A stretch of DNA of 37,858 nt from Micromonospora sp. BL4 (GCF_003667505.1 NZ_RCVJ01000113.1:1-37858); one strand, 5' to 3'. Shown: positions 26,170 to 34,747, counted from the stretch's first letter. Numbers and translations: made by a program. The notes: generated from the letters alone by a model not told the origin.

Positions 26170-26724
26170 GTGTCTGTCTTCACCGCGCACACCGCCGAGA
26201 CCGCACCCGCCGCCGCCCGCCCGACCGTCGAGGGGGTACGCCGCCGATTCGGCTTCCTGCCCACCCCAGTGGCGCTGATGGCCGAGTCACCGCAGTTGCT
26301 CGCTGGCTTCCTCACCGCCAACGCCGGCTTCGAGCAGACCGCTCTCAATCCGCTGGAACGCGAGGTGGTCGTCCTCGCCGTCGCCACCACCAACGAGTGC
26401 CACGTCTGCGTCGCCCTGCACACCGGCACACTCACCCAACTCGGCGCGACCGCCGAACTGATCGTCGCGCTGCGCGCCGGCAGCGCCCTGCCCGAACCGC
26501 GGCTGGAGGCGCTGCGCCGGTTCACGCTGGCCGTGCTCGATCACCGGGGCGCCGTGCCCGACGACGACCTGGCCAACTTCCTGGCAGCCGGCTACCAGCC
26601 CCGGCACGCGCTGGACGTGGTGCTGGGCGTCGGCACGTACACGATCTCCACCTTCGCCAACCGCCTCACCCGGGCGCCGCTCGACCCGCCGCTGGCCGCG
26701 CACGCGTGGACGCCCGCCGCCTGA
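26170..26724 (+). CDS. AhpD-like / carboxymuconolactone decarboxylase family protein
   Basis: A 184-residue helical protein of the AhpD superfamily. The active-site pattern NECHVCVALH (Cys77, Cys80, His84) matches the E-x7-C-x2-C-x3-H motif of peroxidase-related members that reduce peroxides through a Cys pair. The N-terminal RRRFGFLPTPVALMAESPQLLAGFL is also typical. GTG at 26170 is the first good start; the upstream AGCAGG is weak. Control by a divergent MarR regulator fits an oxidative or electrophile stress role, as in OhrR-like systems, though the regulator has no obvious sensing Cys. Confidence 0.87.
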   Translation: MSVFTAHTAETAPAAARPTVEGVRRRFGFLPTPVALMAESPQLLAGFLTANAGFEQTALNPLEREVVVLAVATTNECHVCVALHTGTLTQLGATAELIVALRAGSALPEPRLEALRRFTLAVLDHRGAVPDDDLANFLAAGYQPRHALDVVLGVGTYTISTFANRLTRAPLDPPLAAHAWTPAA

Positions 26725-26798
26725 ACGCGCCCCGCTCCCGACGTACGTCACAGCACCCGGCTTGGTCGGCGACGGACGCCATGCGGGAGACTGGCGGC

Positions 26799-28259
26799 AT
26801 GGCGGCTCGTGGCTTCCCGTACACCGATCTCAAGGACTTCCTCGCGGCGCTGGAGCGCGCGGGCGAGCTGCGTCGGGTCAGCGTCCCGGTCGATCCGACC
26901 CTGGAGATCAGCGAGGTGGTCACCCGCACCGTGCGGGCCGGCGGGCCGGCGCTGCTCTTCGATCGCCCGACCCGGGGCGAGATGCCGGTGGCGATCAACC
27001 TGTTCGGCACCGAGAAGCGGATGGCGATGGCGCTCGGCGTCGACTCGCTGGACGAGATCGGCGACCGGATCGGCGAGATGCTCAAGCCGGAGCTGCCGCA
27101 GGGCTTCTCGGGCATGATGGGCGGCCTCGGCAAGGTCATGCAGCTCAAGTCGATGCCGCCGAAGAAGGTCAGGACGGCCCCGTGCCAGCAGGTGGTCTAC
27201 CGGGGTGACGACGTCGACCTCAACCGGCTCCCCGGGTTGCAGATCTGGCCGGGTGACGGCGGGATCTTCCACAACTTCGGGCTGACCCACACGAAGCACC
27301 CGGAGACCGGCAAGCGCAACCTCGGGCTCTACCGCCTCCAGCAGCACTCGCACAACACGATCGGCATGCACTGGCAGATCCACAAGAACTCCACGGCGCA
27401 CCACGCGGTCGCCGAGCGGCTCGGGCAGCGACTGCCGGTGGCCATCGCCATCGGCGCCGACCCGGCTGTCGCCTACTCGGCCAGCGCGCCGCTCCCCGCC
27501 GAGATCGACGAATACCTGTTCGCCGGGTTCCTGCGGGGCGAACGCGTCGAGATGGTGGACTGCCTGACCGTCCCGTTGCAGGTGCCGGCGCACGCGCAGA
27601 TCGTGCTGGAGGGCTACATCGAGCCGGGCGAACGGATGCCGGAAGGGCCGTTCGGTGACCACACCGGCTTCTACACGCCGGTGGAGCCGTTCCCGGTCAT
27701 GCACATCGAGTGCATGACGATGCAGCGGGATCCCGTCTACCACTCGATCGTCACGTCGCAGCCGCCGCAGGAGGACCACGGTCTCGGCAAGGCCACCGAG
27801 CGGATCTTCGCGCCGCTGCTGCGCTTCCTGATCCCGGACATCGTCGACTACGACCTGCCGGCCGCCGGCGTGTTCCACAACTGTGCGATCGTGTCGATCC
27901 GCAAGCGCTACCCGAAGCACGCGCAGAAGGTGATGAACGCGATCTGGGGCGCGCACATGATGTCCCTGACCAAGCTGATCGTGATCGTCGACGAGGACTG
28001 CGACGTCCACGACTACAACGAGGTGGCCTTCCGCGCCTTCGGCAACGTCGACTACGCGCGGGACCTGCTGTTGACCGAGGGTCCGGTGGACCACCTCGAC
28101 CACGCCTCGTACCAGCAGTTCTGGGGCGGCAAGGCGGGCATCGACGCGACCCGCAAGCTCCCCACCGAGGGATACACCCGCGGCTGGCCGGAGGAGATGA
28201 GCATGTCGCCGGAGGTCACCTCCCTGGTCGACAAGCGCTGGAAGGAGTACGGCATCTGA
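26799..28259 (+). CDS. UbiD family decarboxylase (menaquinone pathway, MqnL-like)
   Basis: A 486-residue prenyl-FMN-dependent decarboxylase. Family marks include GLYRLQQHSHNTIGMHWQIHK, the AIGADPA strand, Glu282 in EGPFGDHTGFYT as the catalytic-site acid, and PKHAQKVMNAIWG. Together with the UbiA-type and UbiX-type genes here it matches the late futalosine menaquinone genes (mqnL, mqnP, mqnM; Streptomyces coelicolor SCO4490-4492), where it would decarboxylate the prenylated naphthoate. The ATG at 26799 has GGGAGA eight bases upstream; an ATG at 26781 is also in frame. Its stop overlaps the next start. The symbol is left open because UbiD family members differ in substrate. Confidence 0.9.
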   Translation: MAARGFPYTDLKDFLAALERAGELRRVSVPVDPTLEISEVVTRTVRAGGPALLFDRPTRGEMPVAINLFGTEKRMAMALGVDSLDEIGDRIGEMLKPELPQGFSGMMGGLGKVMQLKSMPPKKVRTAPCQQVVYRGDDVDLNRLPGLQIWPGDGGIFHNFGLTHTKHPETGKRNLGLYRLQQHSHNTIGMHWQIHKNSTAHHAVAERLGQRLPVAIAIGADPAVAYSASAPLPAEIDEYLFAGFLRGERVEMVDCLTVPLQVPAHAQIVLEGYIEPGERMPEGPFGDHTGFYTPVEPFPVMHIECMTMQRDPVYHSIVTSQPPQEDHGLGKATERIFAPLLRFLIPDIVDYDLPAAGVFHNCAIVSIRKRYPKHAQKVMNAIWGAHMMSLTKLIVIVDEDCDVHDYNEVAFRAFGNVDYARDLLLTEGPVDHLDHASYQQFWGGKAGIDATRKLPTEGYTRGWPEEMSMSPEVTSLVDKRWKEYGI

Positions 28260-29170
28260 TGGCGGTCCTCGACGCGCCGGCCGAACGGCCGGGCCGGATC
28301 AAGTCGTTCCTCAAGCTCGTCACCATCGAGCACTCCGTCTTCGCGCTGCCGTTCGCGTACCTGTCGGCGCTGACCGCGATGCAGGTCAACGGCGGCCGGG
28401 TGCGCTGGGTCGACCTGCTGCTGATCACCGTGGCGATGGTCGGGGCGCGGACGTTCGCGATGGCCGCCAACCGGATCCTCGACCGGCGGATCGACGCGCG
28501 GAACCCGCGTACCGCCGCACGGGAACTGGTCACCGGGGCGGTGAGCGTGCGAACGGCCTGGACCGGCGCGGCCGTCGCGCTGGTGGTCTTCCTCGCCGCC
28601 GCCGCCCTGCTCAACCCGCTCTGCCTGGTGCTGGCGCCGCTGGCCGTGGTGCCGCTGGTGGTCTACCCGTACGGCAAGCGGTTCACCAACTGGCCGCACG
28701 CGATCCTCGCGGTCGCCCAGGCGGTCGGTCCGGTCGGCGCCTGGCTGGCGGTCACCGGCACCCTGGACGGCTCCTGGCCGGCCTGGCTGCTCGGCGTGGG
28801 GGTCGGGCTGTGGATCGGCGGGTTCGACCTGATCTACGCCTGCCAGGACGACGAGGTGGACCGGGAGATCGGGGTGCACAGCGTGCCCGCCCGGTACGGC
28901 CGGCGCTTCGCGCTGCACGCCTCCACGGTGGCGCACGTGGTGACCTTCGGGCTGTTCGTCTGGTTCGGGGCGGTGGTCGGGTTCGGCTGGCTCTGGTGGG
29001 TCGGTCTGGCGCTGACCGCGGTCGCGTTCGGGTACCAGCACCTGGTGGTCACGCCGACCGACCTGAGCAAGGTCAACCGGGCGTTCTTCACCGCGAACGG
29101 CTTCGTCGGCATCGCGCTGTTCGTGTTCGCCCTGCTCGACCTGGTGATCCGGCTCAACCTGCGGGCCTAG
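28259..29170 (+). CDS. mqnP: UbiA-family prenyltransferase (MqnP-like)
   Basis: A 303-residue membrane enzyme that attaches an isoprenoid chain to an aromatic acid. Both Mg-diphosphate motifs are present: NRILDRRIDARNPRT (about residues 75-90) and YACQDDEVDREIGVHSVPAR (about 195-215). Eight or nine helices are visible. The ATG overlaps the UbiD stop (TGATG), and the paired UbiX lies 1.1 kb on. This context supports prenylation of the futalosine-pathway naphthoate rather than 4-hydroxybenzoate. The stop TAG shares the bases CTAG with the stop of the convergent terpene synthase gene. Confidence 0.87.
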   Translation: MAVLDAPAERPGRIKSFLKLVTIEHSVFALPFAYLSALTAMQVNGGRVRWVDLLLITVAMVGARTFAMAANRILDRRIDARNPRTAARELVTGAVSVRTAWTGAAVALVVFLAAAALLNPLCLVLAPLAVVPLVVYPYGKRFTNWPHAILAVAQAVGPVGAWLAVTGTLDGSWPAWLLGVGVGLWIGGFDLIYACQDDEVDREIGVHSVPARYGRRFALHASTVAHVVTFGLFVWFGAVVGFGWLWWVGLALTAVAFGYQHLVVTPTDLSKVNRAFFTANGFVGIALFVFALLDLVIRLNLRA

Positions 29171-30129
29171 GCGCTGGTGGGGTAGCGGGCGCTTTCCAAG
29201 GTCCAGTCGATGGTGCCGCGCACCGCGTAGGCGACCCCGTCGAGGTGGTCGGTGACGGCCTCGTCCAGCGCCGGGCCGAACGACGGCACCGTGGCCCGCA
29301 GCGCGACGAAGCGCCGCATCGACTCCTGCCAGCGCTCGGTCACCCGATCCACCGCCTCCGTCGGCGACAGGCCCCACTCGTCCTGCATGGCCATCACCAG
29401 GTTGTGCCCGCCCGCGGTGGCGCGGTCCCGGTCCAGCGACGCGAGGTCGTTGTACCAGGAGAGCAGGTCGTTGCCGGTGCGGGCGACCCGGCGCAGCAAC
29501 GGGTGGTGGTAGACCGGGTCGGGCAGCGGCCGGCCGGTGACGAACTCCACCAGCGGGTACGACACGTCCGCCGCCGAGGTGGCCCGGCGCAGCTCGACGT
29601 ACTCGGCGACGCCGGGTCGGCGACCCGCCTCCTTGTTGACCGCCTCCCGCCAGGTCCCGTCGAGGTGCCGGGCCACCGCGTCGGCGAAGCGCAACCGCCA
29701 CCGGGCCGGCATCCGGCGGCGCGGCTCCCGCCAGGCCAGCACCAGCAGCCGCCGCAGCGGACCGGTCAGCCCGACGTGCCGTGCCCGGGGACCGTCGTGC
29801 AGCAGCGCCAATGTGCCGTCGCGCAGCGCGCGGATCTGCTCCGGAGCGAGCCGGGCCGGCCCGTCGCAGGCGTCGTCGACCAGGAAGAACCAGGTGAACA
29901 GGGCGGTCAGGCTCCGCAGGTCGGCCTCGGTGGCGTCCGGGTAGAGCCGACCGGCGTACCGGGCGAAGGCTCCCCGGCTCAAGCGGTGCAGCGCGGCGTC
30001 GTCCAGCGGTAGGCCCAGCTCGGGCAGCAGGCGGAGCAGCCAGTCGTGCACCCGGTCGGCGTGCGGCGAGAGCCGGGCCGGGATGGGACATTCGGCGCGC
30101 AGCGTCCAGAGGATCTCGCCGGTCGTCAC
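29167..30129 (-). CDS. Class I terpene synthase
   Basis: A 320-residue soluble terpene cyclase. The Asp-rich metal site is FFLVDDACD (Asp85, Asp86, Asp89), the second metal site is NDLLSWYND (Asn220, Ser224, Asp228, with Asp in place of the more common Glu), and an Arg-Tyr pair lies near the C-terminus (ESARYPTSA). Length is typical of bacterial mono- or sesquiterpene synthases; the product cannot be predicted. The start is GTG at 30129, preceded by a strong AGGAGG five bases away; an upstream in-frame start would overlap the UbiX promoter. It is divergent from UbiX and convergent with the prenyltransferase, splitting the menaquinone genes. Confidence 0.9.
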   Translation of the reverse strand: MTTGEILWTLRAECPIPARLSPHADRVHDWLLRLLPELGLPLDDAALHRLSRGAFARYAGRLYPDATEADLRSLTALFTWFFLVDDACDGPARLAPEQIRALRDGTLALLHDGPRARHVGLTGPLRRLLVLAWREPRRRMPARWRLRFADAVARHLDGTWREAVNKEAGRRPGVAEYVELRRATSAADVSYPLVEFVTGRPLPDPVYHHPLLRRVARTGNDLLSWYNDLASLDRDRATAGGHNLVMAMQDEWGLSPTEAVDRVTERWQESMRRFVALRATVPSFGPALDEAVTDHLDGVAYAVRGTIDWTLESARYPTSA

Positions 30130-30290
30130 CGATGCCTCCTGTGCGATCTGCTGCCGGTGCGAATGGCCACCGGCAGCATGCCAGGTGCACGGGACACGCA
30201 GTGCCCGCCCGGACATCTCGGGCGAGCGACGCAGAGGTCGATCCCGGGGGCGCCCACCGGCGCACCAGCCCCACCAGGCAGGCTGGGGGC

Positions 30291-30920
30291 ATGCGGGAAC
30301 CATGGGTGGTCGGGGTGTCCGGGGCCTCCGGTACGCCGTACGCGGCGGCCGTGGTCGGCGGGCTGCTCGACGCGGGCGAACCGGTGGACCTGATCGTCTC
30401 CCGGGCGGCGCGGCTCACGGTGCTCGACGAGACCGGCCGGCCGTTCCGCGACGCGCACTGGGCCGAGGACCTCGCCGCCTGGCTCGGCCGGGACCTGACC
30501 GGCGCGGACGTGCGGCACTGGCCGGCGGGAGACCTGGCGGCCGGCCCGAGCAGCGGCTCCTACCGGGTACGCGGAATGGCCGTGGTGCCGGCCAGCACGG
30601 CGGCGTGCGCGGGCATCGCGATCGGGCTCTCCAAGGACCTGTTGCAGCGTGCCGCCGAGGTCAACCTCAAGGAACGGCGGCCGGTGGTGGTGGTGCCTCG
30701 GGAGACGCCGGTGACCCGCAGTCACCTGGAGCACCTCATCGCGCTGCACGACGCCGGCGCGGTGGTGCTACCGGCGAGCCCCGGCTTCTACGGCGCGGGC
30801 GCGGCGGCCAGCGCTCAGCAGTTGGTCGACTTCGTGGCCGGCAAGGTGCTGGACGCGCTCGGCGTACCGCACACCCTGTTCCGACGGTGGTCCGGCCAGC
30901 TCGGCGCTGCTCGGAGCTGA
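30291..30920 (+). CDS. UbiX-family flavin prenyltransferase (MqnM-like)
   Basis: A 209-residue flavoprotein that makes the prenyl-FMN cofactor needed by the UbiD enzyme upstream. Marks are the N-terminal VVGVSGASGTPYA loop, VVPASTAACAGIAIGLSKDLLQRAAEVNLKE split over two segments, VVVVPRETPVTRSHLEHLIALHDAGAVVLPASPGFY and the DFVAGKVLDALGV end. ATG at 30291 follows CAGGCT (30279-30284), a weak -10, by six bases. It is the usual partner of UbiD and is 160 bases from the divergent terpene synthase start. Confidence 0.9.
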   Translation: MREPWVVGVSGASGTPYAAAVVGGLLDAGEPVDLIVSRAARLTVLDETGRPFRDAHWAEDLAAWLGRDLTGADVRHWPAGDLAAGPSSGSYRVRGMAVVPASTAACAGIAIGLSKDLLQRAAEVNLKERRPVVVVPRETPVTRSHLEHLIALHDAGAVVLPASPGFYGAGAAASAQQLVDFVAGKVLDALGVPHTLFRRWSGQLGAARS

Positions 30921-30962
30921 GCCGTCTCGTCCCGCGCGGTCACGACGGGTGGCCGTAGCGGG

Positions 30963-30992
30963 ACGCGGACCGGACTGCTGCCCGGTCCGCGT
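30963..30992. terminator. Convergent hairpin between UbiX and bldC
   Basis: ACGCGGACCGG (30963-30973) and CCGGTCCGCGT (30982-30992) form a perfect 11-bp stem with an 8-base loop. It lies 43 bases after the UbiX stop and 19 bases from the stop of the opposing bldC gene, so it can terminate both. Confidence 0.75.
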
Positions 30993-31010
30993 AGCGTTGT
31001 CCGCACCAGT

Positions 31011-31277
31011 TCAGTACATGCCGGCGTTGGCCGGACCCGGCCCGGTGGAGGCGGCCGGACCCACGTTGCGTGGTTTTCCGACCTCGTCCACCTCGTCCAG
31101 CATGCCCTCCCCCTCAAGCAGGGCTCGCACCTCGGATTCCCGAAACCGGCGATGCCCGCCTGGAGTCCGGATGCTTCCTATCCGGCCGGCCGCCGCCCAT
31201 CTCGTCACAGTCTTCGGGTCCACCCGAAACAGCGCGGCGACCTCACCCGGTGTCAGCAGGCGATCTCCAGTGTCCAC
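31011..31277 (-). CDS. bldC: BldC-like MerR-family developmental regulator
   Basis: An 88-residue protein almost wholly made of a MerR-type winged-helix domain: LLTPGEVAALFRVDPKTVTR, WAAAGRIGSIRTPGGHRRFRE and EVRALLEGE match Streptomyces BldC nearly residue for residue, with a short C-terminal extension. BldC binds DNA cooperatively and controls entry into development in Streptomyces. GTG at 31277 is preceded by AGGAGG five bases away; a longer in-frame start at 31367 is unlikely because the added residues do not resemble the family. It is divergent from the Lrp-type gene across a relatively AT-rich region. Confidence 0.9.
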   Translation of the reverse strand: MDTGDRLLTPGEVAALFRVDPKTVTRWAAAGRIGSIRTPGGHRRFRESEVRALLEGEGMLDEVDEVGKPRNVGPAASTGPGPANAGMY

Positions 31278-31546
31278 AGCCCCCTCCTCGCGTCGACGAA
31301 GCCCCTGGCTGAACACACTGCCCCCGGCTGGTGCGAGCCCAGAGCCGTCATGAGGGACGTATGGCAATTACAGCACCAGGGACCTGGCCTGTCCGCCAAA
31401 CGCGAAAAATGCACTGAGTGGGAAGTTAGTAAATGGTACTGGTGCAACCCCTACCTTGACCGTCAGTTTGTGAACAGTTACTCACTGCTGTGTGCAACGG
31501 ATGCCGAAGGCGTCGCGTTACGCCCAACGGGATAAGGTCACTCTCC
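31278..31546. promoter_or_regulatory. AT-richer divergent region, bldC / Lrp
   Basis: This 269-base gap has visibly lower GC than its surroundings between about 31390 and 31500. It contains TTGACC (31456-31461) with TACTCA 17 bases later (31479-31484), a possible plus-strand promoter, and TAAGGT (31533-31538) eight bases before the Lrp GTG. A short palindrome CACTGAGTG lies at 31412-31420 and GTGCAAC occurs twice (31442, 31492). The long gap and composition suggest a complex control region, probably for bldC. Confidence 0.5.
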
Positions 31547-32005
31547 GTGGACGCCATCGACCTGAGCCTCGTCGACCTGCTGCGCGGAAACGCCCGACTC
31601 TCGTACGCCGAGCTCGCCCGGCAGGTCGGCCTCTCCGCCCCGGCCGTGCACGAGCGGGTTGGCAAGTTGGAGAACAGCGGCGTGGTCCGCGGCTACCGCG
31701 CGGACGTGGAGCCGGAGGCGATCGGGCTGGGTGTCACCGCGCTGATCGGCATCGTCGAGGACTCCGGCGCGGACAGCGACGACATGCTCGAGTCACTCCG
31801 GGTGCTGCCCGAGATCGAGTCCTGCTACTTCATGGCGGGCGTGGAGTCCTTCCTGCTCAAGGCGCGGGTCGGCACGATCGCCGAGCTGGAGCAGCTGATC
31901 GTGCGGTTGAACCGGACGCCCGGGGTCGCCTCCACCCGTACCGCCATCGCCCTCTCCACCAAGTGGGAGAACCGCCCCCAGCCGGTCGGCCCGCAGCCCG
32001 CCTGA
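31547..32005 (+). CDS. Lrp/AsnC family transcriptional regulator
   Basis: A 152-residue regulator with the AsnC helix-turn-helix at the N-terminus (ARLSYAELARQVGLSAPAVHERVGKLENSG) and an alpha/beta RAM ligand-sensing domain (about residues 65-140), including PEIESCYFMAGVESFLLKAR and LNRTPGVASTRTAIAL. An Lrp/AsnC gene also lies next to the menaquinone genes of Streptomyces (recollection of the SCO4490-4493 neighbourhood), which suggests a conserved link. GTG at 31547 follows a TAAGGT -10 by eight bases, giving a leaderless or nearly leaderless transcript. Confidence 0.88.
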   Translation: MDAIDLSLVDLLRGNARLSYAELARQVGLSAPAVHERVGKLENSGVVRGYRADVEPEAIGLGVTALIGIVEDSGADSDDMLESLRVLPEIESCYFMAGVESFLLKARVGTIAELEQLIVRLNRTPGVASTRTAIALSTKWENRPQPVGPQPA

Positions 32006-32138
32006 CGCCGAGGCGGTGGGGCTCGACCTCGTCCACGAACGCCAAGGCGATGGGCGACCACGCCTCACGGGTATCCGCCTCTGGCGTGGGGGCGGCCGGC
32101 CCTGGTGCCGTACCGGCGAACGGCGGTAGCGTGCGCCG

Positions 32139-32969
32139 ATGACCTCGCCGGGACGTGGAGTGGCCGTGGTGACCGGGGCCGCGGGCGGCCTCGGCCGCGC
32201 CGTCGCCGCCGCGCTGCACGCCGACGGGTGGTCGGTGCTGCTCACCGACGTCGACCCGGCCGCGGTGGCCGTTGCCGCCGCGCCGCTCGGCGGCTGGTCC
32301 GCGGGGCTGGACGTCCGGGACGAGGACGCCTGCGCCGAGATCGCCGCGACGGCAGCCAGCCGGGGTGGCCTCGGCCTCTGGGTCAACAACGCCGGCATCC
32401 TGGTCACCGGTCCCGCCTGGGAGCACGACGGACCGACCCGCCGCCGGGTGCTCGACGTGAACGCGCTCGGCGCGATGAACGGCACCCTCGCCGCGCTCAC
32501 GGTGATGCGCGGGCAGGGGCACGGCCACGTGCTGAACATCGTCTCGCTGGCCGGGCTGGTCGCCGCACCCGGTGAGACGGTGTACGCGGCCAGCAAGCAC
32601 GCGCTGCTGGCGTTCAGCCTCGGCACCCTGTCCGACCTGCGGATGGCCGGGTACCGGCGGGTGCACGTCTCCTGCCTCTGCCCGGACGGCATCTGGACGC
32701 CGATGCTGCACGACCGGCTGGACGACCCCGGGGCGCTGGCGTCGTTCACCGGGTCCATGCTGACCCCGGAGCGGGTGGCCGCCCGGGCGGTCCGACTGGC
32801 CCGCCGGCCCCGCCCGGTGGTCAGCCTGCCGCGCTGGCGGGGCGCGCAGGTCCGGCTGCTGGACGCCCTGCCCCGGCTGGCCCTCGGGCTGACCCCGCTC
32901 GTTCGGGCCGTCGGCCGGGCCGGGCAGCGCCGGCAGCATCGCCGGGTCACGGCGGCGGACCGGCGCTGA
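32139..32969 (+). CDS. Short-chain dehydrogenase/reductase
   Basis: A 276-residue NAD(P)-dependent oxidoreductase. The nucleotide motif [10 protein letters not shown] starts near residue 13, Asp in LLTDVD suggests NAD preference, NNAG follows, and the catalytic set is Ser in NIVSLAG with YAASKHA supplying Tyr and Lys. The C-terminus is Arg-rich with a hydrophobic helix, as in SDRs that sit on membranes. ATG at 32139 follows TAGCGT (32127-32132) by six bases. The substrate is unknown. The promoter of the next gene overlaps its stop codon. Confidence 0.87.
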   Translation: MTSPGRGVAVVTGAAGGLGRAVAAALHADGWSVLLTDVDPAAVAVAAAPLGGWSAGLDVRDEDACAEIAATAASRGGLGLWVNNAGILVTGPAWEHDGPTRRRVLDVNALGAMNGTLAALTVMRGQGHGHVLNIVSLAGLVAAPGETVYAASKHALLAFSLGTLSDLRMAGYRRVHVSCLCPDGIWTPMLHDRLDDPGALASFTGSMLTPERVAARAVRLARRPRPVVSLPRWRGAQVRLLDALPRLALGLTPLVRAVGRAGQRRQHRRVTAADRR

Positions 32970-32994
32970 CCTCCCCAGGACCGCTTGCTACCTT
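32966..32994 (+). promoter_or_regulatory. Promoter of the Cds1-like gene
   Basis: CTGACC (32966-32971) and TACCTT (32989-32994) are spaced by 17 bases, and GTG at 33001 lies six bases after the -10. The -35 overlaps the stop codon of the preceding SDR gene. A leaderless start is implied. Confidence 0.55.
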
Positions 32995-33000
32995 GCCGGC

Positions 33001-34092
33001 GTGACTCATCTCGACCGGTGCGACGAGGCCAGCCGGACCTGGGTGACCGAGGCGATCGCCGCCGTCGAGGCGGACGCGAACCGCTCGGCCGACACCCACC
33101 TGCTGCCGTTCCCGTTGCCCCGGGAGTGGGGGCTCGACCTCTACCTCAAGGACGAGTCGGTGCACCCGACCGGCTCACTGAAGCACCGGCTGGCCCGCTC
33201 GCTGTTCCTCTACGGGCTCTGCAACGGCTGGATCGGGCCGCGCACCACCATCGTCGAGGCGTCCTCCGGGTCCACGGCGGTCTCCGAGGCGTACTTCGCC
33301 CGGATGCTCGGACTGCCGTTCATCGCGGTGATGCCCGCCTCCACCTCGCCGGAGAAGATCGCGCAGATCGAGTTCCAGGGCGGCCGGTGCCACCTGGTGG
33401 ACGACCCGGCGAGCGTGGTGGTCGAGGCCCGCTGGCTGGCCGAGGACTCCGGCGGCCACTTCATGGACCAGTTCACCTACGCGGAGCGGGCCACCGACTG
33501 GCGGGGCAACAACAACATCGCCGAGTCGATCTACGCACAGCTGAGACTGGAGCGGCACCCGATTCCGGCCTGGGTCGTGGTGGGCGCCGGCACCGGGGGC
33601 ACCAGCGCCACGCTCGGCCGGTACGTCCGGTACCGCCGGCTGGCCACGAAGCTCTGCGTGGTGGACCCGGAGAACTCCGCGTTCTACCCGGCCTGGCTGG
33701 CCGCCGACTGGTCCGTGCGTACCGGGAAGGGATCTCGGATCGAGGGGATCGGCCGTCCGACCGTGGAGGCGTCCTTCCTGCCCTCGGTGGTGGACCGGAT
33801 GGTCCAGGTGCCGGACGCGGCGTCGTTGGCCGCCATGCGGGCCGGCTCGGCGGTGCTCGGCCGTCGGGTGGGCGGCTCCACCGGCACCAACCTGTGGGGC
33901 GCGTTCGGCCTGATCGCCGGGATGCTCGCCGAGGGCCGGACCGGTTCCGTGGTCACCCTGATCTGCGACGCCGGTGACCGGTACGCGGACACCTACTACT
34001 CCGACGACTGGGTGGCGGCGCAGGGCCACGACCTGGCGCCGCACGCCGCCGTCATCGACCGCTTCCTGACCAGCGGCGCCTGGCCCGCCTGA
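33001..34092 (+). CDS. PLP-dependent cysteine synthase-fold enzyme (Cds1-like)
   Basis: A 363-residue fold-type II PLP enzyme. The cofactor lysine is Lys61 in PTGSLKHR, the substrate loop is [12 protein letters not shown], and the phosphate loop is [10 protein letters not shown]. The sequence resembles Mycobacterium tuberculosis Cds1 (Rv3684), an L-cysteine desulfhydrase releasing H2S, pyruvate and ammonia, more than the biosynthetic CysK or Cys[13 protein letters not shown] and the C-terminal [10 protein letters not shown] segments fit that group. No cysE or other sulfur gene is adjacent. Desulfhydrase activity is inferred from family likeness. Confidence 0.82.
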   Translation: MTHLDRCDEASRTWVTEAIAAVEADANRSADTHLLPFPLPREWGLDLYLKDESVHPTGSLKHRLARSLFLYGLCNGWIGPRTTIVEASSGSTAVSEAYFARMLGLPFIAVMPASTSPEKIAQIEFQGGRCHLVDDPASVVVEARWLAEDSGGHFMDQFTYAERATDWRGNNNIAESIYAQLRLERHPIPAWVVVGAGTGGTSATLGRYVRYRRLATKLCVVDPENSAFYPAWLAADWSVRTGKGSRIEGIGRPTVEASFLPSVVDRMVQVPDAASLAAMRAGSAVLGRRVGGSTGTNLWGAFGLIAGMLAEGRTGSVVTLICDAGDRYADTYYSDDWVAAQGHDLAPHAAVIDRFLTSGAWPA

Positions 34093-34117
34093 GCACGACG
34101 GGGCTGGGCCGGAGCGC

Positions 34118-34747
34118 TCAGCGCGGGTCGATCCGTTCGGCGAGCCCGGGGTAGCGCACCACAAAGCCGTCGGCGTCGAGATCGATGTCGGCGGTGAAGG
34201 TGCCGCTGGCGAACCGCACCCGGCCCGGCCCGAGCCCGGTGTAGATCTGCTCGGCCGCCACCACCTCCAGACCGGGCAGCAGGACCCACGCCACGGTGAT
34301 CCGGTGCGGCAGGTCGGCCGGCTGGGCGGCGAGCCCGAGCCGGTGGACCGGTAGGGCGTTGAAGAGCGGCGACCCGCTCAGGTCCACGTCGAGCGCGTCG
34401 GCCAGCCGGTCCGGGTCGTCGGTGCCCGGCAGGCCGGCCGGGGGGTGACCGGCAGCGACGAGTGCCGCGTCCAGATTGCCCTGCTCGGCGGTGGTCACCC
34501 GCCATCGGCCCGCGGCCCGCTCCAGCGTGACTCTGCGCAGCCAGCCCGGCCCCTCCGCCTCGACCTCGACCCGGGTGGTGCTCCAGTCCGGAGCGGTGGT
34601 CAGCTGGTAGCGGGCGGTCCAGGGGACCGGGTCCACGGCGAGCAGGGTGCCCCGGGCCGCCAACCCGTGGCCGTCGTCGAGCAGGACCTGCTCGCTGCCG
34701 GCGGTGTCCGTCCGGGACCAGAAGATCGACTTCGGCATGGTCGGCAT
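34118..34747 (-). CDS. Putative glycolipid-binding family protein
   Basis: A 209-residue soluble protein of the bacterial putative glycolipid-binding family (PF06475 type). The N-terminal SIFWSRTDTAGSEQVLLDDG and the WTARYQLTTAPDWSTTRVEVE strand fit, followed by TLERAAGRWRVTT and a PLFNALPVHRLGL segment; the fold is beta-rich. The biochemical role of the family is poorly known. ATG at 34747 lies seven bases after TAACGT (34755-34760 on the complement), so a leaderless start is likely; ATG at 34738 is an alternative. It lies just beyond the helicase terminator, so it is a separate unit. Confidence 0.75.
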   Translation of the reverse strand: MPTMPKSIFWSRTDTAGSEQVLLDDGHGLAARGTLLAVDPVPWTARYQLTTAPDWSTTRVEVEAEGPGWLRRVTLERAAGRWRVTTAEQGNLDAALVAAGHPPAGLPGTDDPDRLADALDVDLSGSPLFNALPVHRLGLAAQPADLPHRITVAWVLLPGLEVVAAEQIYTGLGPGRVRFASGTFTADIDLDADGFVVRYPGLAERIDPR

